Source: Hydrangea macrophylla (lineage: Eukaryota; Streptophyta; Magnoliopsida; Cornales; Hydrangeaceae). From it: a stretch of 64,000 bases of DNA. Where the stretch lies: positions 7,791,501-7,855,500 of the forward strand of contig CM066988.1 of NCBI GenBank assembly GCA_033977485.1, written 5' to 3'. The notes beneath the pieces are model-generated. The model saw only the letters and a list, made by a program, of their open reading frames with translations. It was not told the origin of the DNA and searched no databases. Positions 43,350 to 54,864 of the stretch are shown piece by piece. Both the position numbers and the translations under genes were made by a program. Position 1 is the first letter of the stretch, and each line of letters begins with the position of its first letter.

Positions 43350-45850
43350 GTCCGAGTTGCCCATTAAAACCTCGATTTTGAGTGTTTTGAGGCATTTTTC
43401 TACCTTTTTAGCTATGAAATACACCTCGAGTACTCTGTTATTTGTTCCATTTTTTCCTAAAACTCTATTTAGTCATATCTAAGGTATGAGTATGGGTTCG
43501 GTGGCATCGGGATAGTAAGTTGTCCGAGTTGCCCATTAAAACCTCGATTTTGGGTGTTTAAAGGTGTTTTGCGACCTTTATAGCTATGGAATCTACTCCG
43601 GGAGTCTATTATTTGTTTATTTCTCCCTACAACTCTAATTAGTCATATCTGAGGTGGGAGTATGGATTTGGTGGCATCTAAACAGACGGTTGTTCAAGTG
43701 GGCCATTAAAACCTCAATTTTGGGTGTTTTAGATGTTTTTTTTTTATCGTTTTTGCTATGGAATCCACCACGGGAGTCCGTTATTTGTTCCATTTCTTCT
43801 GAAAACTCTAGTTAGTTGTACCCAAGGTAGTAGTGTGGGTTTGGTGGCATATGAATAATTAGTTGTCTGAGTTGCCCATTAAAACCTCAATTTTGGGTGT
43901 TTTGAGGTATTTTTTGACCTTTTTTGGTATAGAATCCACCCCGAGAGTCCGTCATTTGTTTTGTTTATTCCTACAACTCTAGTTATTCATACTCAACATG
44001 GGAGTGTGGATTTGGTGGCATCAGGACAGTCAGTTGTCTGAGGTGCCTATTAAAACCTTTATTTTGGGTGTTCTGGGGTGCTTTTTGACCTTTTTTTGAT
44101 ATAGAATCCACCTTGGGAGTCCGTTATTTGTTCCATTTCTTCCTACAAATCTACTTAAACATATCCAAGGTGGGAGTATAGGTCTGGTGCCATCCAAAGA
44201 GTCAGTTGTCCGAGTTGCCAATTAAAACCTCAATTTTGGGTGTTTTAATGTGTTTTTCAACCTTTACAGCTATGGAATCCACTTTGGGAGTCCGTTATTT
44301 GTTTTGTTTCTTCCTACACTTTAATTAGTCATATCCAAGGTGGGAGTATGGGTTTAGTGGCATCCAAACAATCGATTGTCCGAGTTGCTCATTAAATTCT
44401 CGATTTTCGGTGTTTTGAGATATTTTTTTGATCATTTTTGCTATGGAATCCACCCCAAGAGTCCATTATTTGTTCTATAAATTTCTTCCTACAACTCTAC
44501 TTAGTTATATTTGAGGTGGGAGTACGAGTTTGATGGTATCTGGACAGTCGGTTGTCTGAGTTGCACATTAAAACCTCAATTTTGGCTTTATTGAGGTATT
44601 TTTTGACATTTGTTGCTATAGAATCCACCTCGAGTACTCTACTTCATATTCGAGGTGGGAGTGTGGATTTGGTGGCATCCGGACAGTCAGTAGTCCAAGT
44701 TGCCCATTAAAATCTCAATTTTGGGTGTTTTAAGGTATTTTTTGACCTTTGTAGCTACGGAATCCATTCTGGGAGTCTGTTATTTGCTTTGTTTCTTCCT
44801 ACAACTGTAATTAGTCATATCCAATGTGGGAGTATGGGTTTGTTGGCATCCGGACAATCGGTTGTCCGAGTTGCCCATTAAAACCGTAATTTTGGGTGTT
44901 TTGAGGTGTTTTTCGACCTTTGTAGCTGTGGAGTCCACCTCGAGTACTTCGTTATTTTTTTTATTTCTTCCTACAACTCTAATTAGTCATATTTGTGGTG
45001 GGAGTATGGGTTTGCTAGCATCCAGACAGTCAGTTGTCCGAGTTGCTCATTAAAGCCTTTATTTTGGGTGTTTTAAGGTGTTGTTTGACCTTTGTAGCTA
45101 TGGAATCCACTTCGGGAGTTTGCTATTTATTCTATTTCTTCCTACAACTCTAATTAATCATATATGAGGTGGAAGTATGGGTTTGGTGGCATCCAAACAA
45201 TCGGTTGTCTGAGTTGCCCATTAAAACCTCAATTTTGGGTATTTTGAGAAGTTTTTCGAACCTTTTTGCTATGGAATCCACCCCTGGAGTTCGTTATTTG
45301 TTTAGTTTCTTCCTACAACTCTACTTAGTCATATCCAATGTGGGAGTATGGGTTTGGTGGTATTCAGACAGTCGGTTGTCCGAGTTGCCCATTAAAACCT
45401 TGATTTTGGGTGTTTTGATGTATTTTTCGACCTTTATAGCTACGGAATCCACCTCGAGTACTCCGTTATTTGTTCTATTTCTTCCTACAACTCTACTTAG
45501 TCATATCTGAGGTAGGAGTGTGGGTTTGGTGGCAGCCGGATAGTTGGTTGTCTGAGTTGCCCCTTGAAATCTCATTTTTTTGGTGTTTTACTGTGTTTTT
45601 GACCTTTTTAGCTATGGAATCCACTCCGGGAGTCCTTATTCATTATGTTCCTTCCTACAACTATGGTTAGTCATACCCAAAGTAGGAGTGTATGTTTGGT
45701 GGTATCCGAAGTCAGTTGCCTGAATTGCCTATTAAAACCTCATTTTTGAGTGTTTTGAGGTGTTTTTTGCACTTTTTAGCTATGGAATCCACCTCGGGAG
45801 TCCGTTTTCATTCTGATTCTTCCTATAACTCTAGTTAGTCATATACCAAT
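43350..45850. repeat. About 170 bp tandem array within the CACTA element, about 15 copies
   Basis: Each unit holds gagttgcccattaaaacctc, tttttgacctttttagctat, ggaatccaccycgggagtcc, cttcctacaactctaattag and gtgggagtatgggtttggtgg. Starts are seen near 43355, 43525, 43695, 43870, 44040, 44210, 44385, 44560, 44697 (a short unit precedes it), 44868, 45040, 45213, 45382, 45556 and 45725. Copies are moderately diverged (many single differences), so the array is older than the 513 bp array. Confidence 0.92.
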
Positions 45851-45949
45851 GAATTAATTTTAAATTTCTACTTACCAAGAAGCTCCATTGGTTCCAGATG
45901 AGCCCCAGGTCTGTCATAACCATGTATCTGAACCCACTGATATATGCTT

Positions 45950-47835
45950 GCCATCTACGCAGCCATTTCCTGAATCCGACTCTGATTCATAGCTTGTATC
46001 TTGGTAGTCTTCTCCTCCATCTTTTGCTCCATCATTTGCTCAAGAATCTTGACATGCTCACTAGTCTGAGCAGATGTGGTTGTGGAATGAGAGGATGAAG
46101 AAGGTCTCATACCGAGTCCCTTTACTAAACCAAATCTTTTACTCAAACATTGAATAGATAGTTAGCGGAGTTGCATTGGGCTACAAGTTATGCTCTTGCT
46201 GTAGTGTGATCATCACCTCGTGTCATTTTCACAAAAAATTCACATTCAATCAATCAATTCTAATATATAAATTTAAAGAATTTAACTATAGTAGTAAAGA
46301 GATTATATTTACATGGTAAGTCCTGCTTTCTGAAGATGCCCAATCGTTCTTCGTTTTATTGAAGTGACAATTTGTGGTAGAAATCTAAAAAGTTGATAGC
46401 TTCACCTTTTTCTAACTGATTCATTAGGTTTTCAAAGTATTAATAAATTAGAAATTAATAATGTATAGCATTGAAATAATTTTTAAAAATAAAGATTGTG
46501 TACCAGCTTATGAGCCCTAGTTGCAACCGATTTTGAGGCACATGAGTGATTGATCTTTGAACGTGCTCGATTGGCCGAGTTCACAGCTGATTGGTGTTGC
46601 GTGGAACATTAAGCAATATATAAACTTAAATGATTTTTTTTAATCTTAAAACTTATCTATGAATTTTGTATATAAATGATTTTGTTACCAAAAATTTTGG
46701 GTCACTCCATTTGTTATCACTTAAATCTATCCAATGATCGTGGTTGCAATTCTTTGGGTGGTGATTCTTGGCATATTCCTCATCCTTAGTGTCTCTCATA
46801 TGTTTGTAGTGCTTGTACAATCTATGACTCCAACCACTAAGTAGTTCACCGCATTTCGCTTTCATCACTTTCTGGACAACTACCTCATCACCTTGTTTGT
46901 TGAACTTATCCTGAAAAAGAACAACATTATAGATGATTAACTATAAAGTGTAGCCTTTGAAGTATATAAATAAATGTAGAGTTGTTTTAACTATATTGAT
47001 ACATTGAACTATCGGGAGGACTGAGGTTTCTGGCATATTAGACCATTTATGGACGCTCAGGTTTTGTAGATTATGTCTAATGCGCAGGCCTATACCGATA
47101 GTAAAATAAGTAGTATGCGGCCCCATCGGCTACCTAAAATCTGACAAGATCAGCATCGAAAGCTTGCCTTCTTTCTCAATCCGGAGATCGGACCTAAGGC
47201 ATCATGTAGGCCCCTGTATATTGGTCGATGATCCTATGTAACACATAATATTGATTTGGTTAGTTAATGAAGAGATCAAGTGAATCATATCACGAAATAA
47301 TAAATCTAAGTAATTTTGATGAAGTACCAACGCTGCTAGCCCGTGGCTCATTACTAGCCTATGGCTCACTGAACAAATCCACCATCTCCTCATCTTGAAG
47401 GATAGCCCCCCCAACAACGTTATGAACACCCATATTAGTGGGTACACTATTCCCCTCAAAGTGGGCATCCCTCTCCTGAACTTGTTGGGATACCGAATGC
47501 TCAGAAAATGTCAGGGAGCATGCTGGCAGCATCTCACTTACCTGAAAAGGATACAATGGAATAAATATGTAGACTTTAATTTCATCAAATCGAGAAAATG
47601 TTATGAAAATTAGTTACAGCCTATAAAGCAAACACGCGTGTAATACCTCATTCTAAAGAGTCGAATTACTCATCATCTCCATCGTCTGACATTATATAGT
47701 GATCATCAGAATGAGTAACCCCCAAATTTGTCATCCCCTTCGTATTCGTGCAATTTGAATCGTCTGACCCATTAAAAGAGGTTGAAAAATACTTCAACCC
47801 TAAGGCCTCTAATTTCTGTTTGTTGGCATTGAAAT
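45950..47835 (-). pseudogene. CACTA Transposase_24 (Ptta/En/Spm)-type gene, interrupted and decayed
   Basis: Exon-like blocks on the minus strand are in family order. An N-terminal NKQKLEALGLKYF block (about 47659-47835) is followed by a segment at 47350-47548. Next are LQNLSVHKWSNMPE (about 46990-47120) and DKFNKQGDEVVV...GWSHRLYKHYKHMRD...WSDPKFL (about 46680-46912). After these come NSANRARSKINHSCASKSVATRAHK (about 46515-46595), NEERLGIFRKQ (about 46320-46440) and a C-terminal coiled coil QTSEHVKILEQMMEQKMEEKTTKIQAMNQ (about 45985-46080). These match the plant CACTA protein usually encoded beside TNP2. Stops occur within some blocks, and the 5' end is cut by the LTR at 47840. Exon limits are approximate. 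Confidence 0.75.
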
Positions 47836-48210
47836 TTTTTGTAATACCCCGTTATTTTATTTTCGCTTTTTATTCTCGAATAATACCAGTTTTGGAATTT
47901 TGCGCAGTATAATTTTTACATGTGTGCGTGTGAGCATAAGCTCAACCACATGGGATAGCTTTCCTTTTGAACTTGGACCCAAAGCAATTCAGTTTGTGCA
48001 CTGTGTGTGCGTGTGTATACAATTCATGTGTGTCTGAGGATTATACTTCACACTACTTGGTGACCAAGTATGGAAGTTGTTATATATTGGACCTTAATCT
48101 CTCAATCTCTCATAACTCTCATAAACACTATCTGATCTCTCAACAATCTCTCTCTCTCGGGTGTATACACCCACATATATATTGTCTACTCACATATACC
48201 TATTGATTCT

Positions 48211-48230
48211 AATACACACACACACACACA
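48211..48230. repeat. (CA)n microsatellite
   Basis: Twenty bases of alternating acac inside the left LTR. The equivalent part of the right LTR (about 57815) has a shorter, interrupted run. Confidence 0.9.
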
Positions 48231-48939
48231 TACAACTACTTATATACATACATGATTCTTACTCATTCCAGTGAGTAATTGAACAAGCAAGCTTGGCTCA
48301 TTTGTCTTGATTTCTCTGTCACTCTCTCTGTATATTCAAAATTGGTAAGCTTATGTACCTCTACTAATGTTAATTTCAATTTAGTTAAACTGTTAAGTGT
48401 AGGTATATATATATATAGATAGTCAGATTCATGTATACAATTTCACGAGATTGAAATTCAAACTTTGAATTCAAGCTCTAGATTTGGGAAAACCTCATAT
48501 TGAAATTCCATTCTTTTAATTCTATTTTTAATTTTAGTTTATTTAGACTGTAAATGTAGATATAGATATATATAGATTTACATATATATATCGTTAAGGG
48601 TCCAAAAATAGTGAGCAGAAAAACTATCACAGAAACGTGATTTCTTTATATCAAATGAAAGGTCTCAATCCCACGAGACTCCCTTTCTAATTTCAAAAGC
48701 AAATTCATAACGGTTGCAACGAACGGTCGAATTAAAGTTTTGTCACCATTAGGTTTTTCGATAAAATCAAGAGCTGTGTTTTGATTCTTGAAAAACTGAT
48801 TTCATATTTGAAATCTTCGTCGAAAAAGGAAGAGATTCATATATTGGAAGTCCATTTTTAATTAAGTTTTCAAAATGGGTCAAAACCAGTGTTTGATTTC
48901 AAAATATGGGAAGGAAAGGGAAGAAGACGATTCTGTGAT

Positions 48940-49125
48940 ACCTCGCGCGCAGGACCCGCGCGAGCGACTCGCACGCGCGAATAGGCCAATTTTTGAAAAT
49001 TGTTTTGAAAATAATCACGTGGCCTTACTAAACGCATTCCGTGCGAGCGAACCGCGCGAGCGAGGCCTCGCAAGAGCGGCCTGCGCGAGCGAGGTCCCGC
49101 GCGAGCGGCCCGCGCACGCGACCTC
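48940..49125. repeat. CpG-rich gcgcgagcg cluster in the LTR
   Basis: Repeated cgcgcgagcg, gcgagcgaggcc and cccgcgcgagcgg motifs occur in otherwise A/T-rich LTR sequence. The equivalent in the right LTR (58540-58720) is partly deleted and mutated. It is absent from the half LTR, which starts downstream. Confidence 0.8.
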
Positions 49126-50532
49126 AGGCAGTTTAGTGAAATCTTCTGTTTTGTTGTATTTAAGTCTGTTACGAGCAAAGGGACCTTGTACCCTAAGCTT
49201 TAAGAGTTGGACTTTGCCTTTGCAGTAGTTGTACTCATGCTTTGAGGTGTTGTACCTCACTAATATATGCGCATTATTGTATATTGAGATTTGTAACAGA
49301 TTAAGCAGTTTCGGTTTCTATTCTGATTAATTATTCAGTCTATCCTCGGTGAACGGTAGTTTCGTATAACCCTCAATAAAGTTGCATAACATGTTAATAT
49401 TGTACTTACATGTTTACTTGAGCTGCTATGCCTTAAGTGGTTACTTGAGTTGCTATGCCTTATGTGTTTACCTGGAAAATTTCAGAATGTCTATTGTGTT
49501 GCTTTGAATTGATAGCATGCCTTAAGAATCTGTCTTATGAAATATTGAATATGTCTGGATGCTTAGAGCTTGCATATGTCATATCATTTCATAAGCATGA
49601 GCATGAACACGAAAATCACGAAAATGATTTTGGATGAAAGACCTTAGAGGCTTTCAACTTTTGAAAAGGGAAGACCTTAGAGGCTTCCAGGTTTTAAAAA
49701 GGGAAGACCTTAGAGGCTTCCATGCATAAAACCCTCTAGGAGGGATTTTGTTTTGAAAAGTTAGAAATCCCGAATTTGTGGGTAGGTGTGTGAGATGGGT
49801 ACCACTAGGAACTCGAATTGCGGGATGTGCTGCAAGAAACCCCCGTAGCGGTAACGGCTAGGCCTCCGTGTAATTCGTAAGGCCCAAAGTCCCGCACGTT
49901 TGAGGCTAGGCCTACGTGGACGGGAAGCCCATGGTCCGGGTAATGATATTGACGATTGAGGGTGAGTGTTTGAAGAGGTATGTAAATAGTTTTCATTCAT
50001 TGACATTGGCATTCATTGCACTCATGCATGTTATATAACAGATGTTATTGTGCTATTATATGACTATACGAGCCTTTTTGTCTTATGGACTATTAAATCA
50101 TTTTTTTTAGGTGATATAGATAAGGGCAAGGTCCCGAGAATTGACAATGCTTCTGCTATAGTTTGAAGACCCGTGTGTGGGGATTTCCATTTAGTTAATG
50201 TAATAAAACTTTGATTTCAAAGAACATGTTATGTTGCAATTGGACAAATGTTAGTCCACCGGCTTTTAAATTAAAGGATAACTTTACTATGATTTTCCAC
50301 TGCTTACCTTCAAAACGTTTTGTTTTAAGAAAGGTTATTTTCTAAACTAATCCAGATTCTATTTTATGAATGTCTTCCAAATGATAAACGTTTAATATAG
50401 GTAACCCTCGGAGTCTTGGACTTGGGGAGTTACTGATTGGTGTCAAAGCCTACTGTTATTACTGTTATTGTTGTACTTCCGCCGGTTGACACCCTATCGC
50501 CGGGACTCGTGGCGGGGCGGGGTGTCACAGAA

Positions 50533-50544
50533 TGGTATCAGAGC
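50533..50544 (+). promoter_or_regulatory. Primer-binding site, internal A (initiator tRNA-Met type)
   Basis: TGGTATCAGAGC lies three bases after the LTR end. It is the standard complement of plant initiator tRNA-Met. The same site is at 54613-54624, and a one-base variant (TGGTATCAGAAC) at 60119-60130. Confidence 0.93.
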
Positions 50545-50784
50545 GTAACCGGGTCGAATACGTTGGACGCCGGGTTATGTGCTCGCATGTTTAGTTTTGT
50601 TGACATGTTAGACATGGTTAGTTGATACACGGCATATGTTTTGATATGTGTTAACATGTTACTTGGTAACTTGAGATGTTAACTGTTTACTTGTTATGCT
50701 CGACATATACATGTGTTGTTGAATACACTTCGTGATTAGATCATGTTGTGTGATTCGTTTATTCGATTTGATCTTATTATAGCT

Positions 50785-53268
50785 GTGCCGTCGCGTCGTG
50801 AAAATCCCAGTATTAAACTTGAGGTCGAGGTCGAGGTCTTGCTCGAGGACGTGGTCCAGGGAGGGGCCGTGGTCAAGGTCGAGGCTGTGGTCGAGGTCGT
50901 GGTCGTTGTCGTGGTCGAGGTCACGCCCCTGACGTTGTATTTGAGTCTGAAGCCTCCACAGGACCGGTTGATATTCCTGATGGACCTCAAGGGTTACAGA
51001 TTGTTGCCGATGTAATTGCATGGGCAGTCAAAGATGCTATGCCGCCCCCTTCCCCTCGTGCTCCGAGAGGTAAGACAAATCCTGCTAGAGCTCAGGAGTG
51101 GCTGATTACCAAAGATTTCGATGCTGGGAAGCCGCCACAGTTCAGCATATCACGAAGATATTCGAATTCATTGATCTTCATGAGGATGCTCTCCGCATCA
51201 AGTTGGCTACATACTTGTTTTCTGGAGAAGCTACCCATTGGTGGAATTGCACAGTAAGTGTTCATCCACTTGCTGGCATGACATGGAAATCATTTAAGGG
51301 TCTTTTCCTCGATAATTACTTCCCAGAAGTACAGAGGGACGCAAAGAGGGCTGAATTCTTTACCCTTCAATAGGGGGATATGTCAGTGACAGAATATGCT
51401 ACTATATTTTCCACCTTGGCTCGTTTTGGTCAACAGCAGTTGGTCAGTGATCATTTCAAGGCTACACGTTTTGCCTCTGGTCTTCGACCCTACATTCAGA
51501 AAAGTCTGGCTAGCACTCCTATCACCACTTATACTGATACTTTGACAAGGGCATTGGGTGTTGAAAGTGTAGATTTGGATCTGAAAAGGGCCAGGGAGAT
51601 CATTACTCCAACCAAGAGCACTGGTCTATTTAAGAAAGCTAAGATAGAGACTAGGTCTCAATTTCAGTCCCAACGTCCTCAACAGCAGCAACAACGATCA
51701 TATTCACAACAGAGATCTTTTTATCGAAGTTCTCAACAATCAGGGTTACAGCGAGGTATGAATGCCGCTGGGGAGAAAGTTTGTCTCCGATGTGGTAATC
51801 CAAATCATTTCATCAAGTTTTGTCCTCAACCACCACCCAAGAAATTACAGTCGATTGGTTCGACACTGTATTATCCACCATCTCAGGCAGTATCCACTCA
51901 GAGCGTGAAACCCTACCAGAATAGAGGGAATCAGGTAATTATCAGAGGACAGATAATCGTGGTGGTACTCAGCCACAACAACACCAAGAACCCAAAGAAA
52001 GGAATTTTGCTTTGCCTATGTCCTCTGCTTATCATGTTTCTGGAAATGCCGGACCGTCTGTAATCCGAGGTATCGTTCCGTTGTTTAACTCTTGGGCATT
52101 TATATTATTTGACACTGGTGCATCACACTCATTCATCTCATCAGCATTTGCATTAGTATTGGGGTTAGAGATAGAATGCGTAGAGCATGTCTTATGTGTT
52201 GATACTCCGATTGGAGGTGTTATTCATTTTATCAAGTTTATTGTGGTTGTATGCTTTTAATAGCAGACCGGCAGTTGAGTGTCGATTTGATTGTTATGCC
52301 AAATCTGGGATTTGATGTCATCCTTGGGATGGACCGGTTGGTCGAGTATCGAGCTTTCATAGATTGTTTTAAGCATCGGGTTACTCTTTTTACTCCTGAG
52401 GGAGACAGTTGTAGATTCGAGGGTGATCAGTTGGATTTACCGCTACCCTCGTTGTTTTCACGGAGTAGTTTATATTCTTCTCTTGGAACTCTGGCTAGTT
52501 TGTTGGCGATGGAGAGGGGCACTCCTCTTGTGGAATTGCCACCTATTGTTTGTGAATTTCCTGATGTCTTTCCAGAAGGCTTATCAGAATTGCCACCTGT
52601 TCGTGCTATCGATTTTACAATCGATCTTGTGCCAGGCACTTTGCCTATTTCTATTCTGCCATATTGTATGGCACCAGCAGAATTGAAGGAGTTGAAAATT
52701 CAGTTGGAAGGTCTCCAGAGTAAGGGTTTTATTCGCCCGAGTGTATCCCCGTGGGAAGCTCCTGTTCTCTTTATTAAGAAGAAGGATGGAACGTTGAGAT
52801 TGTGTATCGATTATCGATAACTCAATCATGTGACAATCAAGAATAAGTATCGACTTCCTAGAATTGATGATTTGTTTGATCAACTCAAAGGTTCCACTTG
52901 TTTCTCCAAGATTGATCTGAGATCGGGTTATCATCAACTCCGTATTTGATAGTCAGACATCTCGAAGACAGCTTTTAGGTCCCGATATGGACATTTTGAG
53001 TTTATGGTTATGCCATTCGGATTGACCAATGCTCCAGCAACATTTATGGATCTTATGCAATGAGTATTTCACAATTATTTGGATAAGTTTGTGATTGTAT
53101 TTATTGATGATATTCTCATCTATTCTTCCTCTAAGGAACTTCATGAGGAACACTTGAGGATTGTCCTACAAGTACTGCGTACTCACCGATTGTTCGGTAA
53201 AATATCTAAATGTGATTTTTGGTTGACAGAAGTGAAATTTTTGGGACACGTTGTCTCGAGAGATGGAG
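50785..53268 (+). pseudogene. Tekay-like gag-pol, internal A (gag, protease, partial RT)
   Basis: The gag start codon position reads GTG (50785-50787) where the other two copies have ATG. Deletions relative to internal C remove about 50 bp in the Arg/Gly-rich N-terminus and about 40 bp before QHITKIFEF, shifting the frame. The gag core (ATHWWNCTVSVHPLAGMTWKSFKGLFLDNYFP) and a CCHC knuckle (CLRCGNPNHFIKFC) at about 51781-51822 remain. Protease FDTGASHSFIS is at about 52108. RT has FIDDILIYS at about 53102 and ends at 53268, where sequence switches to mid-LTR. RNase H, integrase and chromodomain are missing. Stops include the pair at 52947-52952 and TGA at 53061. It cannot give a functional product. 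Confidence 0.92.
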
Positions 53269-54609
53269 TGTACCCTAAGCTTTAAGAGTTGTACTTTGCC
53301 TTTACAGTAGTTGTACTCATGCTTTGAGGTGTTGTACCTCACTAATATACGCGCATTATTGTATATTGAGATTTGTAACAGATTAAGCAGTTTCGGTTTC
53401 TATTCTGATTAATTATTCAGTCTATCCTCGGTGAACGGTAGTTCCGTATAACCCTCAATAAAGTTGTATGACATGTTAATAGTGTACTTAGATGTTTACT
53501 TGAGCTGCTATGCCTTAAGTGGTTACTTGAGTTGCTATGCCTTATGTGTTTACCTGGAAATTTCAGCATGTCTATTGTGTTGCCTTGAATTGATAGCATG
53601 CCTTAATGATCTGTCTTATGAAATATTGTATATGTCTGGATGCTTAGAGCTCGCATATGTCATATCATTTCATAAGCATTAGCATGAACACGAAAATTAC
53701 GAAAATGATTTTGGATGAAAGACCTTAGAGGCTTTCAATTTTTGAAAAGGGAAGACCTTAGAGGCTTCCAGGTTTTAAAAAGGGAAGACCTTAGAGGCTT
53801 CCATGCATAAAACCGTCTAGGAGGGATTTTGTTTCGAAAAGTTAGAAATCCCGAATTTGTGGGTAGGTGTGTGAGATGGGTACCACTAGGAACTCGAATT
53901 GCGGGATGTGCTGCAAGAAACCCCCGTAACGGTAAAGGCTAGGCCTCTATGTAATTCGTAAGGTCCAAAGTCCCGCACATTTGAGGCTAGGCCTACGTGG
54001 ACGGGAAGCCCATGGTCCGGGTAATGATATTGACGATTGAGGGTGAGTGTTTGAAAAGGCATTTAAATGGTTTTCATTCATTGACATTGGCATTCATTGC
54101 ACTCACGCATGTTATATAATAGATGTTATTATGCAGTTATATGACTATACGAACGTTTTTGGCTTATGGACTATTAAATCTTTTTTTCAGGTGATATAGA
54201 TAAGGGCAAGGCCCCGAGAATTGTTAGTGCTTCCGCTATAGTTTGAAGACCCGTGTGTGGGGATTTCCATTTAGTTAATGTAATAAAACTTTAATTTCAA
54301 AAAACATGTTATGTTACAATTGGACAAATGTTAGTCCACCGGCTTTTAAATTAAAGGATAACTTCATTCTGATTTTCCATTGCTTACCTTGAAAACGTTT
54401 TGTTTTAAGAAAGGTTATTTTCTAAACGAAACCAAATTCTGTTTTATGTATGTCTTCCAAATGATAAACGTTTAACATAGGTAACCCTCGGAGTCTTGGA
54501 CTTGGGGAGTTACCGATTGGTGTCAAAGCCTACTGTTATTACTATTATTGTTGTACTTCCACCGGTTGACACCCCGTCACCGCGACTCGTGGTGGGGCGG
54601 GGCATCACA
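53269..54609 (+). repeat. Half LTR (3' part only) between internal A and B
   Basis: It matches the last 1342 bp of the left LTR (49188-50529). The junction at about 53268-53271 shares TGT between the pol sequence (gagtgtcag in other copies) and the LTR (ttgtaccc). It ends atcaca and is followed by a primer site at 54613. Confidence 0.93.
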
Positions 54610-54864
54610 AAATGGTATCAGAGCGTAACAGGGTCGAATACTTTGGACACTGGGTTATGTGCTCGTATGTTTAGTTTTGTTGACATGTTTGACATGATTA
54701 GTTGATACACGACATATGTTTTGATATGTGTTAACATGTTACTTGGTGACTTGAGATGTTAACTGTTTACTTGTTATGCTTGACATACACATGTGCTGTT
54801 GAATACACTTTATGATTAGATCATGTTGTGTGATTCGTTTAATCGATTTGATCTTACTATAGCT

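Larger units (their letters stand above)
42411..47839 (-). mobile_element. CACTA (En/Spm) DNA transposon, partial
   Basis: The terminus CACTACAACAAAAAA begins at 42411 exactly where copia RNase H stops. It is followed by subterminal ccttgctaaaa/ccttgccaaaa motifs in both orientations to about 42960. Inside lie a 170 bp tandem array and a minus-strand transposase-type gene. The other terminus is not seen, because a gypsy element enters the transposase gene at 47840 and the rest should lie beyond the window. Confidence 0.85.
47840..50529 (+). repeat. Full Tekay-type LTR, left (2690 bp)
   Basis: It starts TGTAATACCCC and ends GGTGTCACA. It contains a (CA)n run at 48211-48230, a CpG-rich segment (48940-49125) and three repeats of the form gaccttagaggcttc near 49640-49720. 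It pairs with 57453-60115. Confidence 0.94.

Noticed and set aside
45169..45670. Frames of 60-113 codons within the CACTA array
   Set aside because: Repeated peptides track the 170 bp repeat and are broken in other units.
50743..51015. Val/Glu-rich frames in internal A
   Set aside because: Out-of-frame reading of the Arg/Gly-rich gag start; the in-frame version is seen in internal C.
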